This document shows, one piece after another, positions 27,127 to 35,700 of a stretch of DNA of 64,000 nucleotides; position 1 is the stretch's first letter; every line of letters begins with the position of its first letter. This stretch comes from JALHMI01 sp964598535. GTDB taxonomy: Bacteria > Planctomycetota > Planctomycetia > Pirellulales > PALSA-1355. Where the stretch lies: assembly GCA_964598535.1 (NCBI GenBank), contig CAZRCI010000019.1, positions 1 through 64,000 on the forward strand, read 5' to 3'. A program made the position numbers and the translations under genes. Below the pieces are notes generated by a model. The model was not told the origin of the DNA. It did no database searches and saw nothing but the letters and a program-made list of their open reading frames with translations.

Positions 27127-28563
27127 ATGCTCGCAGCGTTTCGCTTCTGGGTGCTGGCGCCGGTGATGGCCGGCATGGTATGGGCGGTGGCCGGCCGTGA
27201 CACGTTGGCCCTCGACGCCGGATTTGCGTCGGTGGACGTGACCCCGGTGCTGAAAGACGGCCAGCCGATCTGGTTGGCGGGACTCGAAAAAAATCGCGCG
27301 GCAACGGGCGTCCACGACCGGCTCTATGCCCGGGCGATCGTGCTGCGCGATCGGGGTAAGAAGGTGGCGCTGGTCTCGGCCGATTCGATCGGGATTCCCC
27401 ACCCGCTGGTGCAGAGCGTGCGGGCGAAGCTCCAGGATTTCGACTATGTGCTGGTGGCGGCGACGCACTCGCACGCCACGCCGGACGTGATCGGCATCTG
27501 GGGGCCGTCAGACGACAAGTCGGGTGTGGCGCCGGCGTACGTCGAACTGCTGACGACGGGGATCGTCGACGCGGTTCGCAAGGCGGACGCGGCCAGCACG
27601 CCGGCGACGGCCGAATATGGCACGGCCGAGGACGAGTCGTTGCTGGGTGACTTCCGCTTGCCCGAGGTGTACGACGGCGTGTTGCGCACACTCCGGTTTC
27701 ATTGCGTCGGCCGGAAGAAGCCCTGTGGCATCCTGGTGCAATGGAATGCTCACGGCATTGAGCCCAGCAACAATCCGCTCATCACGCGCGACTTCATGGG
27801 CGCGATGGTCGATGCCTTGGAGAAGCGGCACGGTTGCCCCGTAATTTATTTTCAAGGCGCGATCGGCGGGCTGATGGGCACGCCGAAGAAACTGATTGAA
27901 GAGGCAAAGGCCGGGCGCCTGCCCGCGGACACGTTCGGTTTCATGGACGCTTTGGCGGCGGCCACGGCCGATCTGGCCGATCGGGCGCTGGCCGTGGCGC
28001 GGCCGATCGAGCTTTCGCCGATCGCTGTCTACACGCGGCCCGTGCTGTTGCCGGTCGATAATGAGGGCTTCGTTCAAGCGCTGGCGATTGGTTTGCTCGA
28101 CCGCCCGGTCTACGAGTGGACGGGCGACAAGAATCGCCGCGGAAAGGCGGTCGCCGCGCAGGCGGCTAGCGAACGCGTGGCGCTCGAAACGGAAGTGGCC
28201 TATTTGCGACTCGGCGAATTGTCGATCGCGACGATTCCCGGCGAAATTTACCCCGAGTGCGTCTATGGCAAGTATCAAGAGCCCGTGGATCCGGGCGCCG
28301 ATTTTCTGGACGCGCCGCTCGAGCCGAGCATTGCCGAGACGTTACCTTCGAGCAAGTTTCTGGTGATTGGGTTGGCCAACGATGAGTTGGGGTACATCAT
28401 TCCCAAGCGGCAATGGGATGTGAAGCCGCCGTTCGCCTACGAACGTAAAAGCGCGCAGTACGGCGAGCGGAACAGCGTTGGCCCTGAGACGGCCGGCATC
28501 GTGCTCCATGCCCTGGGCGAGTGCGTGGCGGACGCTGAAGCCAAGGCGGCCGACGGCAAATAA
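27127..28563 (+). CDS. Neutral/alkaline non-lysosomal ceramidase-like protein
   Basis: This 478-residue protein starts at ATG 27127 after AGGTGG. It has a signal or signal-anchor (LAAFRFWVLAPVMAGMVWAV). The mature part begins AGFASVDVTP, the opening of the neutral ceramidase N-terminal domain. VAATHSHATPDVIGIWGPS (about 110) supplies the metal-binding histidines and VQWNAHGIEPSNN (about 200) another. GELSIATIPGEIYPE is near the C-terminus. Ceramidases cut the amide of ceramide, but planctomycete members are shorter than true enzymes (about 650 residues or more), so the substrate is uncertain. It is exported, by inference. Confidence 0.82.
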   Translation: MLAAFRFWVLAPVMAGMVWAVAGRDTLALDAGFASVDVTPVLKDGQPIWLAGLEKNRAATGVHDRLYARAIVLRDRGKKVALVSADSIGIPHPLVQSVRAKLQDFDYVLVAATHSHATPDVIGIWGPSDDKSGVAPAYVELLTTGIVDAVRKADAASTPATAEYGTAEDESLLGDFRLPEVYDGVLRTLRFHCVGRKKPCGILVQWNAHGIEPSNNPLITRDFMGAMVDALEKRHGCPVIYFQGAIGGLMGTPKKLIEEAKAGRLPADTFGFMDALAAATADLADRALAVARPIELSPIAVYTRPVLLPVDNEGFVQALAIGLLDRPVYEWTGDKNRRGKAVAAQAASERVALETEVAYLRLGELSIATIPGEIYPECVYGKYQEPVDPGADFLDAPLEPSIAETLPSSKFLVIGLANDELGYIIPKRQWDVKPPFAYERKSAQYGERNSVGPETAGIVLHALGECVADAEAKAADGK

Positions 28564-28732
28564 AGGAGCTGAGAAGCCGCAGTGAGCTCCTGGTTCTTGT
28601 CAATATTTACCATTCACCTACGCGGCTTTTTGAAATCTCGGGCCGGCGATTCAATGCCTGGACGCATCACGCGGCACGGCTCACCGTCGGAAGACGCCGA
28701 ACACTTTAACGAGACGCGCGTTCCACGGCTAT

Positions 28733-29218
28733 TTATACGCCCGGCAGCAACTTCTGGATTGCCGGCTCCAGGTCGTCGACCGTGTTCGGCGAGAACCGGC
28801 GCACCACCCTGCCCCGCTGATCGACGAGAAACTTCGTGAAATTCCACTTGATCGACTTGGTGCCTAAAAAACCTCGCCGCGCGGATTTTAGATGTGCGAA
28901 CAACGGATGGGTTTGGCGACCGTTGACTTGAATCTTGGCAAACAGCGGAAACGTCACATCGTACGTCAGCGAGCAGAACTGCTGAATCTCATCCGCCGAA
29001 CCGGGCTCCTGTCGCAAAAACTGGTTGCAGGGAAACCCGAGCACGGTGAAGCCGTGCGTGCGATACTTGCGATAGAGCCCTTCGAGCGCGGCATACTGCG
29101 GCGTGAAGCCGCAACGGCTGGCGACGTTGACGATTAGCAAGACCTGGCCGCGAAACTCGGCGAGCGAAATGTCGCGTCCATCGATGCCGGCAGGTGAAAA
29201 GTCATACACGGTGGTCAT
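28733..29218 (-). CDS. Glutathione peroxidase-family thiol peroxidase
   Basis: This 161-residue cysteine-type enzyme reduces hydroperoxides. VASRCGFTPQY contains the peroxidatic Cys36. GFPCNQFLRQEPGS contains the resolving-loop cysteine and the tetrad glutamine (in RQEPG), and KWNFTKFLVD contains the tetrad Trp and Asn. Bacterial members usually take electrons from thioredoxin rather than glutathione. There is no signal peptide. Its ATG overlaps the stop of the upstream lipid-kinase gene in an ATGA, so the two form a two-gene unit. Confidence 0.93.
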   Translation of the reverse strand: MTTVYDFSPAGIDGRDISLAEFRGQVLLIVNVASRCGFTPQYAALEGLYRKYRTHGFTVLGFPCNQFLRQEPGSADEIQQFCSLTYDVTFPLFAKIQVNGRQTHPLFAHLKSARRGFLGTKSIKWNFTKFLVDQRGRVVRRFSPNTVDDLEPAIQKLLPGV

Positions 29219-30177
29219 GAGGGCGGTTTTCCGGTTCGTGATCGCGCGGACGTTGCAACGAGAGGAGCCGCATCTGGCAGCAGGAAGCGAAGCCGCCGCG
29301 GCAATACCGTGATCTCGAACCGCTGGGCATGAATCGGTTCGCCATCAAGATTCATGGGGATTTCGTGATCCGCTTCGATCGTAAACGCCGGCAACTGGCG
29401 ATAGACGATTTGCTGCGGATCGTCGGTTTCCAGGCGAATCATTTCGCTGACGAGCGTGCCGGATTCAGGAATACTCACGTCTGGCACGATTACCAAATCG
29501 AGCAGCCCGTCGTCGAGTAGCGCGCGGGGAGCAACCCGAAATCCACCGCCGGCGAGTCGTGAATTTCCGATGGCCATAAGCATCATTTTACCAACGTAGA
29601 CGCCGTCGGGGGTGATCAGACGCCCTGCCTGCGGAGTCATGGTGAACGCTTTGAAGAGACCCATCAGCGAGTAAGCCGCGCCGCCCAGCGCGCGCTTCAT
29701 GCTGGGGGGCGTTTCCGCCGTGATTTGCGCGCCCATGCCGGCGCTGGCCACGTTGATGAACGGGCGCCCGTTGACCATCCCGACGTCGATAGGCCGCGGC
29801 GTGGCCCGCACGGCCAAGTCGAGGGCGGCTGCTGGCTCGCGAGGAATTCCGCAGCCCGTGGCGAAATCGTTGGCGGTTCCAAGTGGCATGACACCGATGG
29901 CGGTTTGTGAGGCTTCGCCGGCCGCCAGCACGCCCGCGACCACATCGCTGACGGTTCCATCGCCTCCGGCGGCGATCACGATTTCGTAACCGGCGCGAGC
30001 GGCCTCTTCGGCGAATTCGGCGGCTTGTCCGCCTTCCCAGGTAACGCGCACCTCGACATGGTGCCCTGCCTGGCGACAAGCCATCACGCCCTCGCGGACT
30101 TCGGGCGATTGGGCCGACTTGCCGTTGAGTACGACCCGCAGGCGACGGCGATTACCATTGGCGGCAGGGGCATTCAT
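29215..30177 (-). CDS. YegS/diacylglycerol-kinase-like lipid kinase
   Basis: This 320-residue cytoplasmic protein is of the DAGK catalytic-domain family, which phosphorylates lipids such as diacylglycerol or phosphatidylglycerol with ATP. The nucleotide-binding core EIVIAAGGDGTVSDVVAGVL (about 65) is intact. GVMPLGTANDFATGCGIP follows, and GNSRLAGGGFRVAPRALLDD and LVIVPDVSIPES come from the C-terminal beta domain. It is the first gene of a pair with the thiol peroxidase, which begins within its stop codon. The physiological lipid is unknown. Confidence 0.9.
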   Translation of the reverse strand: MNAPAANGNRRRLRVVLNGKSAQSPEVREGVMACRQAGHHVEVRVTWEGGQAAEFAEEAARAGYEIVIAAGGDGTVSDVVAGVLAAGEASQTAIGVMPLGTANDFATGCGIPREPAAALDLAVRATPRPIDVGMVNGRPFINVASAGMGAQITAETPPSMKRALGGAAYSLMGLFKAFTMTPQAGRLITPDGVYVGKMMLMAIGNSRLAGGGFRVAPRALLDDGLLDLVIVPDVSIPESGTLVSEMIRLETDDPQQIVYRQLPAFTIEADHEIPMNLDGEPIHAQRFEITVLPRRLRFLLPDAAPLVATSARSRTGKPPS

Positions 30178-30509
30178 AGGTTTGGCCTGGGCTCGTTTAG
30201 TAGTGGCGTATCCAACATGATAGGGGATCCATGCGTTGAAGGATCAGAGGGAGGGAACGCGTGGATTTCCGACGCCGCACGCTCGCCCGATCGGTTTGCC
30301 CCTCCATGCGGGTTGCGCTGGTCGCCTTGTCATGAGTGCTAAGTCACACATATAAATGGAGTTGTGGCCGGTGTTTCGACGCGCATGGCGCTCGCCGCGA
30401 TTTTCTTTCCCAGCGAATGGCCCGTGCAAGTTACACTTGCGAGTACTGAATTTGGGGAATCGTCGTCCCCTCCCCCGCTTCTAATAGAAATGCGAAGTTG
30501 GTCCCTAGC
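30178..30509. promoter_or_regulatory. Divergent intergenic region with two inverted repeats
   Basis: This is 332 bases between the yegS-gpx unit (-) and the histidine-rich gene (+). GCAAGT-TAC-ACTTGC (30426-30440) is a compact operator-like inverted repeat, and GGGGA/TCCCC arms lie at about 30455-30471. No coding sequence is supported. Confidence 0.35.
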
Positions 30510-30719
30510 ATGACTCATCACGATCACGAAAAGCACGAACACCAACATCATCATCCTCAGGCCAAGGCAGTGTCGGGAACGAGTTGGTTGGTTTGGGTCG
30601 CAGTGGCACTGATGCTCGGGGCGATGCTGATGTACGTGCTCAGCGATGACGAGTCGATTCAGCCGGGCGGTTCCGCGGGAGAGGCCATCGATAGCCCGCC
30701 CGTCGAGGCCGCGCCTTAG
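30510..30719 (+). CDS. Small histidine-rich membrane protein
   Basis: This 69-residue protein starts at ATG 30510; the frame is open 12 bases further from a TTG. The N-terminus MTHHDHEKHEHQHHHPQAK has nine histidines and could bind a transition metal. One membrane span follows (WLVWVAVALMLGAMLMYVL, about residues 29-47), then an acidic, Pro-rich tail. It resembles the small DUF2933-like histidine-plus-one-span proteins linked to copper, but no metal genes are adjacent. The repeat copy C begins two bases after its stop. Confidence 0.7.
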   Translation: MTHHDHEKHEHQHHHPQAKAVSGTSWLVWVAVALMLGAMLMYVLSDDESIQPGGSAGEAIDSPPVEAAP

Positions 30720-30720
30720 C

Positions 30721-30860
30721 CGGTTGCTGAAAAAAGTTTGTCGTGAGTCGTGCCCCTTTTTTTAGCCTCGCGAGGTGCTGAGCTCCGCACCGCTCGCATA
30801 ATAACGATTCGTGCTATTTGGGGATCGCATCCATGTGATCCTATCAGGCTGCTGACTTTT
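30721..30860 (+). repeat. Dispersed intergenic repeat, copy C
   Basis: This begins with GGTTGCTGA (30722) and ends near GGCTGCTGA (30847-30855), about 125 bases apart, mirroring the direct repeats of copy A (121 bases apart). The core reads CTCGCGAGGTGC, GCTCCGCACCGCTCGCA and AATAACGA, then GATCGCATCC. Each of these has a counterpart, in the same order, in copy A read on its minus strand. Confidence 0.65.
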
Positions 30861-31169
30861 TCGCCCGATACGAGGCGGTTGTCCTTGCCGCTTGCTGACC
30901 ATCTGGGTCCCAGGCTGGCCTCTGAGCCTCCATCCCGCGAGAGGCATGCAACGGTCGTACTCGCCGTCGTAAGTCGTGATCCGATCATGCGATGGCGCAT
31001 TCGTAGCCGATTTGCCATCGCTGGCACGCTGGATGCACCGACCTTCTAACAGATTTCTCTTCGCGACGATCGCGCGAACGCCATTCGGGTTTGTCATCGT
31101 TGCGAAAAGCGAAATCTGGGCTCTGGCAATTCGGCTGAGCCCACTTGGTTCGTGAGAGGAGTGTTTGTC

Positions 31170-31697
31170 ATGCGATGGCAACTTACATTCGCAGCTTTAG
31201 CGGGTTCTGCGATCTTGGCTTCGGGCGTTCATGCCGCGACACCGCCAGATTCGCCTGTAGTGGAGCAAAAGCCGCACGCGCAGGCGGCCGAAAAAGAGGA
31301 GCTCGCCAAGGTCACTGCCGCCCGAACGTTTCGCGCAAGCAAGCTTTCGGGGCTGAACGTGCGCAACAAACAAGGCGACGTGTTGGGCGAGATCAATGAT
31401 TTCGTGATTGATTTGAAAACCGGCCAGGTGCAGTACGCGGCTATGTCCGTGGGCGGCATCTTCGGCTTCGGTGACAAGCTGCTGGCGGTTCCGTTCAGCA
31501 AGCTGAGTTTTGATCACGGTCAGAATGAAATGTTCTTCGTGCTCGACATGCCGAAGGAAAAGATCGCGGCGGCTCGAGGCTTCGACCAGAGCAACTGGCC
31601 GGAGTTTGCCGACCCGAACTGGTCGCAGCAAATCGAGAAGCACTATCGTCAAACAGAGGTTCGCACCGGGAAGAGTGAGGAATCCTCGCCTGAGTAA
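31170..31697 (+). CDS. Exported PRC-barrel domain protein
   Basis: This 175-residue protein has a signal peptide (LTFAALAGSAILASGVHA) and a linker rich in Glu and Ala. A PRC-barrel follows at about residues 57-130: FRASKLSGLNVRNKQGDVLG, EINDFVIDLKTGQVQYAAMS and KLLAVPFSKLSFDHGQ. PRC-barrels in small exported proteins usually belong to stress or surface proteins. GAGGAG eight bases before 31170 selects this ATG over the earlier in-frame GTG at 31152. The next gene downstream, 165 bases away, is a CsbD stress protein, and a perfect hairpin separates them. Confidence 0.88.
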   Translation: MRWQLTFAALAGSAILASGVHAATPPDSPVVEQKPHAQAAEKEELAKVTAARTFRASKLSGLNVRNKQGDVLGEINDFVIDLKTGQVQYAAMSVGGIFGFGDKLLAVPFSKLSFDHGQNEMFFVLDMPKEKIAAARGFDQSNWPEFADPNWSQQIEKHYRQTEVRTGKSEESSPE

Positions 31698-31795
31698 TCC
31701 TTGCGGTGCGCATCAGAAAGTTCGCATAGCTGCCAGGCCACGAGGGCGTGCAGCGTAACCGTTCGACCCTCTTTGCTGGGTCCTTCGTGACTGGA

Positions 31796-31826
31796 TGACC
31801 GATCGGGCCGGACGCCCGATCGGTCA
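31796..31826 (+). promoter_or_regulatory. Perfect 13-bp hairpin between PRC-barrel and csbD genes
   Basis: Arms TGACCGATCGGGC (31796-31808) and GCCCGATCGGTCA (31814-31826) pair without mismatch around CGGAC. A T-rich stretch (GGTTTTGTAGTCTTTT) starts about ten bases later. It could be a terminator for the PRC-barrel gene, a bidirectional operator, or an mRNA processing or attenuation element for csbD, whose ATG is 37 bases downstream. Confidence 0.6.
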
Positions 31827-31862
31827 CCCGGGTCGGTTTTGTAGTCTTTTAGGGAGAGAACC

Positions 31863-32090
31863 ATGAATTCGGATACGATCCAAGGTGCTTGGAAGCAATT
31901 CAAAGGAAAGCTGAAAGAGACCTGGGGCGATTTGACGGATGACGAACTGGACAAGTTCGAAGGCAAACGAGAACAACTCGTCGGAGCCCTGCAAAGGAAG
32001 TATGGACAAACGAAGGACGAGATCGAGTCGCGTCTCGCCGCGTACGAACGCGAAGCGCGGTACGACTATCGGCCCAAGCAGCCGAAGTAG
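31863..32090 (+). CDS. CsbD-family stress response protein
   Basis: This 75-residue, very hydrophilic protein has the CsbD pattern. MNSDTIQGAWKQFKGKLKET opens it, then WGDLTDDELDKFEGKREQLV and GALQRKYGQTKDEIESRLAAY follow. CsbD/YjbJ proteins accumulate under general, osmotic or desiccation stress; their biochemical role is unknown. AGGGAGAG lies seven bases before the ATG. A related N-terminal domain occurs in the protein at 55797-56354. A terminator follows the stop. Confidence 0.92.
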   Translation: MNSDTIQGAWKQFKGKLKETWGDLTDDELDKFEGKREQLVGALQRKYGQTKDEIESRLAAYEREARYDYRPKQPK

Positions 32091-32113
32091 AGCGTCTGCC
32101 GACCACGAGATTG

Positions 32114-32164
32114 CCCTTGGACTGCCGCCAATTCAAGGTATTGGCGCGGTCCCAGGGCTTTTTT
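32114..32164 (+). terminator. Rho-independent terminator of csbD
   Basis: An imperfect stem lies between 32114-32132 and 32140-32157 (arms CCCTTGG...GCCGCCAAT and ATTGGCG...CCCAGGG). It is followed by TTTTTT at 32159-32164, 24 bases after the csbD stop. Confidence 0.85.
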
Positions 32165-32216
32165 CGTGCGCTTCGCGCGCTTTCCAAGGGCGTAAACCCG
32201 GTTGAGTACATTCCGC

Positions 32217-32230
32217 TTCGGGGGTAGGCT
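32217..32230 (+). repeat. 14-bp dispersed repeat TTCGGGGGTAGGCT, copy 2
   Basis: Identical to 14928-14941. Here it lies between the csbD terminator and the kinase gene, followed at 32240-32247 by CCCAGGAGC, echoing the CAGGAGC after copy 1. Confidence 0.45.
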
Positions 32231-32251
32231 GGCAAGAGTCCCAGGAGCGAA

Positions 32252-34510
32252 GTGCCCTGGTCTCCCCTTTCGGCCTTGAACGGAAGAGCCCGCCCCGTGG
32301 CAAAGCATAGCGAACAGTCGCGAACCTCGATTCGCAGGCGATGGAGCGGCAACGCCGCGCTTTCAACCACCCGGGGAGTCGCGCAGCGACACCTATGGAT
32401 CATGCCCCTGATTGCGCTTGTGGCGTTGGTGGTTGCGGGGCTATGGGTCCGTCGGCACATCGAAGATGCGATTCAAGAACAGACCGCCGCGGAATTGACC
32501 ACGCTGTTGCGAGCAGATGTCGAAGCGCTTCGGCTATGGATGCGCATTCAAGAAGAGAACGCCACGGTGATCGCCAGCGACCCAGTCGTTCGGGAACTGG
32601 TGGGAGAGCTTTTGGAGCATGCCCAAACCGTGGGCGCCAAGCCGAGCCAGCTACGTGACGCGCCGCAGCAGGCTAAGTTGGCGGCCGAGTTGGCGCCCTG
32701 GGTCGATCACGAGACCTACACCGGTTATGTAGTGTTCGACACGAAGGGGCTCATTGTCGCCACCGATGAAGAGTTGTTCCTGGGGCGCAGTACGGCCAAG
32801 ATGTCGGAGCAGCGCGTCTTTATTGACAAAGTTCTGGCGGGCCGGGCCGTCGTTTCGCATCCGTTTTCCTCGCGAAGCATGCTGCCCGGGCCAGGCGGAG
32901 TGTTGATGGCCGGTGTGCCCGTGATGTTCGTGGCCGCGCCGATTTCGGGCGCCAAGGGGGAGGTTCTGGCCGTCATGGCGCTACGGATCGACCCTTCGCT
33001 CGAGTTCAGCCAGATTTTGGGCGTTGCCCAGCCGGGAGTATCTGGCGAAACCTATGCGTTCAACGAACGGGGGTTGTTGCTCTCGAAAACGCGGTATGAC
33101 GAGCAACTAAAGGAGATCGCCTTATTGCCTGACCAACCGCAAGCACAAAGCGTGTTGAGCATCGAGCTAAGAGATCCCGGCGTCGATATGCTCGCGGGCG
33201 GAAGACCCTCGTCGCCGCGCGAAAAGCAGCCGCTGACGGTGCTGGCCGAGGATGCCATCAAACGAAAACCCGGTATCCAGGAACCGGGGGTCAATGTCGA
33301 AGGATATCGCGATTATCGAGGCGCAGAGTCGGTGGGCGCCTGGGCCTGGTTGCCCGAATACGACCTGGGGGTCGCGACGGAAATGGATCTCGCCGAGGCA
33401 TATCGCCCGGTGTACGTGTTGCGCGGCGTGTTTTGGGTGTTATTCGGTTTGCTGGCCACCTTGGCCGGGCTGCTCTTTGCGCTAACGTTGCTGGCGGGGC
33501 GATTGGATCGCCGCATGCGCAGCGCGGTGATCGCCGCGGGGCAACTGGGGCAATATGCCCTGGAGAAGAAGATCGGCGAAGGCGGAATGGGAAGCGTCTA
33601 TCGAGCGCGGCACGCCCTGCTGCGCCGGCCCACCGCCGTGAAGCTGCTCGAACCCGCCAAGACGACCGAGGTCTCTGTGGCACGATTCGAACGCGAGGTG
33701 CAGCTTACCAGTCAACTCAGCCATCCGAATACGATCACGATCTACGACTATGGGCGGACGGCCGAAGGAATTTTCTATTACGCGATGGAATTCCTCGATG
33801 GCTACCCGCTCGACGTGCTGGTACGCCGATTCGGGCCCTTGCCGGATGGCCGTGTGATCAACATTCTCAAGCAAGTGTGTGGCTCGCTGCGCGAAGCGCA
33901 TGGCGCGGGCCTCATGCACCGTGACATCAAACCGGCGAACATGATGATCACGGCGCTGGGCGGCGTATATGATTTTGTCAAACTGCTGGACTTCGGGCTG
34001 GTCAAGGCGGTCGATAACGACAAGATGCAGACGCTTACCGCCGCCGATGCCGTCACCGGAACACCGTTGTATATGGCGCCCGAGACGGTGCAAGACACCG
34101 AAGGCTGCGATGCGCGCGGCGATTTGTACGCCCTGGGCGCGGTGGGGTATTTTCTGCTCACCGGGCATGCGGTGTTCGAGTCGTCGAGCGTGCTCGAAAT
34201 CATGCGCGCGCATGTCGAATCGCAGCCCGTGCCGCCCAGTCAGCGCGCGGGGCGGCCGATCGCTCCTGCTCTGGAAGCGGTTGTGCTCAAATGCCTGGCT
34301 AAATCACCGGCAGATCGCCCGCAGACGGCAGACGAACTTCAGATGCTGCTCGACGAGTGCGTGCCGCTCCAGCTTTGGTCTCACACCGAGGCGGCCGCCT
34401 GGTGGCATCAAAACCAAGAGACCCGAGAAATGCCGGTCGATTCGGCGGCCACGATCGAACATCCCTTGGGAGCAACCGTCGCCTATTCGGACGTTCGGCC
34501 GGGGGCTTGA
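32252..34510 (+). CDS. Membrane Ser/Thr protein kinase with N-terminal extracytoplasmic sensor
   Basis: This protein has 752 residues. A cytoplasmic leader is followed by a first span (about 50-66, LWIMPLIALVALVVAGLWV). A 310-residue extracytoplasmic region of Cache-like character follows, then a second span (about 390-415, GVFWVLFGLLATLAGLLFAL) and a kinase domain to about 700. Kinase motifs are complete: KIGEGGMGSVYRARH, the AVKLL lysine, MHRDIKPANMM, LLDFGLVKA and MAPETVQ. The order sensor-span-kinase is the reverse of PknB-type proteins. The start is GTG 32252 after GGAG; a GTG at 32297 is an alternative. Its last 28 bases overlap the convergent regulator gene. Confidence 0.88.
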   Translation: MPWSPLSALNGRARPVAKHSEQSRTSIRRRWSGNAALSTTRGVAQRHLWIMPLIALVALVVAGLWVRRHIEDAIQEQTAAELTTLLRADVEALRLWMRIQEENATVIASDPVVRELVGELLEHAQTVGAKPSQLRDAPQQAKLAAELAPWVDHETYTGYVVFDTKGLIVATDEELFLGRSTAKMSEQRVFIDKVLAGRAVVSHPFSSRSMLPGPGGVLMAGVPVMFVAAPISGAKGEVLAVMALRIDPSLEFSQILGVAQPGVSGETYAFNERGLLLSKTRYDEQLKEIALLPDQPQAQSVLSIELRDPGVDMLAGGRPSSPREKQPLTVLAEDAIKRKPGIQEPGVNVEGYRDYRGAESVGAWAWLPEYDLGVATEMDLAEAYRPVYVLRGVFWVLFGLLATLAGLLFALTLLAGRLDRRMRSAVIAAGQLGQYALEKKIGEGGMGSVYRARHALLRRPTAVKLLEPAKTTEVSVARFEREVQLTSQLSHPNTITIYDYGRTAEGIFYYAMEFLDGYPLDVLVRRFGPLPDGRVINILKQVCGSLREAHGAGLMHRDIKPANMMITALGGVYDFVKLLDFGLVKAVDNDKMQTLTAADAVTGTPLYMAPETVQDTEGCDARGDLYALGAVGYFLLTGHAVFESSSVLEIMRAHVESQPVPPSQRAGRPIAPALEAVVLKCLAKSPADRPQTADELQMLLDECVPLQLWSHTEAAAWWHQNQETREMPVDSAATIEHPLGATVAYSDVRPGA

Positions 34511-35700
34511 GCCTGGGGGCCCGGTCCAGTGGCTGGACGCCGGGGCGACATCAACGCGTTGTCGGTCCAGGTGGTTTCCATTTGCAGGGCCAGGTGCACG
34601 AGTTGCACGTCGCTGCTGAGGTTGAGTTTCTCCAAGACTCGCGATCGATGCTTGGCCGTGGTTTGCACGCTGATTCCTAGCGTGGTTGCGATTTGCTTTT
34701 GCGACATCCCGGCCACGATCAGATCCATCACCTGGGCCTCGCGCGGCGTGAGCTTGTCTCGCTGCATACGGGCGTGCAGTGCTGGCCCCACGATCGTTCC
34801 CACGCGAAGGAGCAGGTCGCGGTCGTCGTCATCGTATTCGCGAGGCGCATTGGCAACCGCGAACAGTCCTCGAGGGATGTCCTCATGAAGCACGGGCGCG
34901 GCGAACCAGCTTTGAATCGGCATTCCGCAAGGTAATGTGCTTTCGAGGCGGTCGATGACCGCCGATCTGGTGTTCAAGGCCTGGCTCCAAGCAATGGGAG
35001 CGTCGGCCAACCGGCATTGAACTTCATTCGTGCTGTCGGCCGACACGTGCAAGCCGGCGAGTTTGTCACCGCTCTCAAGCCGCAGGAAGACTCCTACCGG
35101 ACTCTCGAATAAATCCATGACGATGCGGACGATTGCATCGTAAAGCTCGTCGCCCTGCCGCTGGGCGACCGATTGTAGAATCGAACGCACCGCTTGGGTC
35201 AGCCGGTCGATATGTCGCAGCCGGCGGGCGGATTCACGCTCGGCCGCCTTGCGGGCGGAAATGTCCTGGATCTGCGACACTGCAAAGCAGGCCCGATTCG
35301 CGGTGTCGCGCGCGAGCGACGCGCTAAGCTGAATCCATACGGTATGCCCGTCTTTGTGAATATAGCGTTTCTCCATATGGTAGTGATCGATTTCCCCCGC
35401 CATGAGCTGGCGGGCGAGGGCGACATCCGCCTCTAGATCATCGGGATGCGTAATCGACTGGAAATCGGTTGCGAGCAACTCGGGCTCGTCGTAGCCCACG
35501 ATATCCAGAAGCGCTTGATTCACACGCAGAAAGCAACCGTCGAGGTCGACGATGGCCATTCCAATGGCGGCGTAATCGAAGGCCGCGCGAAAGGGACCTG
35601 GTTCCTCGGCGAACTGCCGCCAAACGACTTGACGCTCGGCGTCCGTTGGGTAGTCGCAGTTGGGGTCGAGAAGGTTGCGCTGCTTGGATCGTGGATCCAT
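34483..35700 (-). CDS. PAS-GAF-LuxR transcriptional regulator
   Basis: This protein is about 405 residues from MDPRSKQRNLL; a GTG at 35736 would add 12. A PAS domain (about 35-155) contains AIVDLDGCFLRVNQALLDIV and the PAC-like AVSQIQDISARK. A GAF-like domain (about 175-325) contains SWFAAPVLHEDIPRGLFAVA. A C-terminal LuxR helix-turn-helix contains LTPREAQVMDLIVAGMSQKQ and VQTTAKHRSRVLEKLNL. There is no phosphoacceptor receiver domain, so the ligand is probably sensed directly. Being convergent with the membrane kinase raises the possibility that the kinase modifies it. Confidence 0.87.
   Translation of the reverse strand: MDPRSKQRNLLDPNCDYPTDAERQVVWRQFAEEPGPFRAAFDYAAIGMAIVDLDGCFLRVNQALLDIVGYDEPELLATDFQSITHPDDLEADVALARQLMAGEIDHYHMEKRYIHKDGHTVWIQLSASLARDTANRACFAVSQIQDISARKAAERESARRLRHIDRLTQAVRSILQSVAQRQGDELYDAIVRIVMDLFESPVGVFLRLESGDKLAGLHVSADSTNEVQCRLADAPIAWSQALNTRSAVIDRLESTLPCGMPIQSWFAAPVLHEDIPRGLFAVANAPREYDDDDRDLLLRVGTIVGPALHARMQRDKLTPREAQVMDLIVAGMSQKQIATTLGISVQTTAKHRSRVLEKLNLSSDVQLVHLALQMETTWTDNALMSPRRPATGPGPQAQAPGRTSE

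Noticed and set aside
28565..28590. GGAGCT/AGCTCC hairpin after the ceramidase-like gene
   Set aside because: Only a 6-bp stem with a 14-base loop and a poor U-tract; not strong enough to call a terminator.
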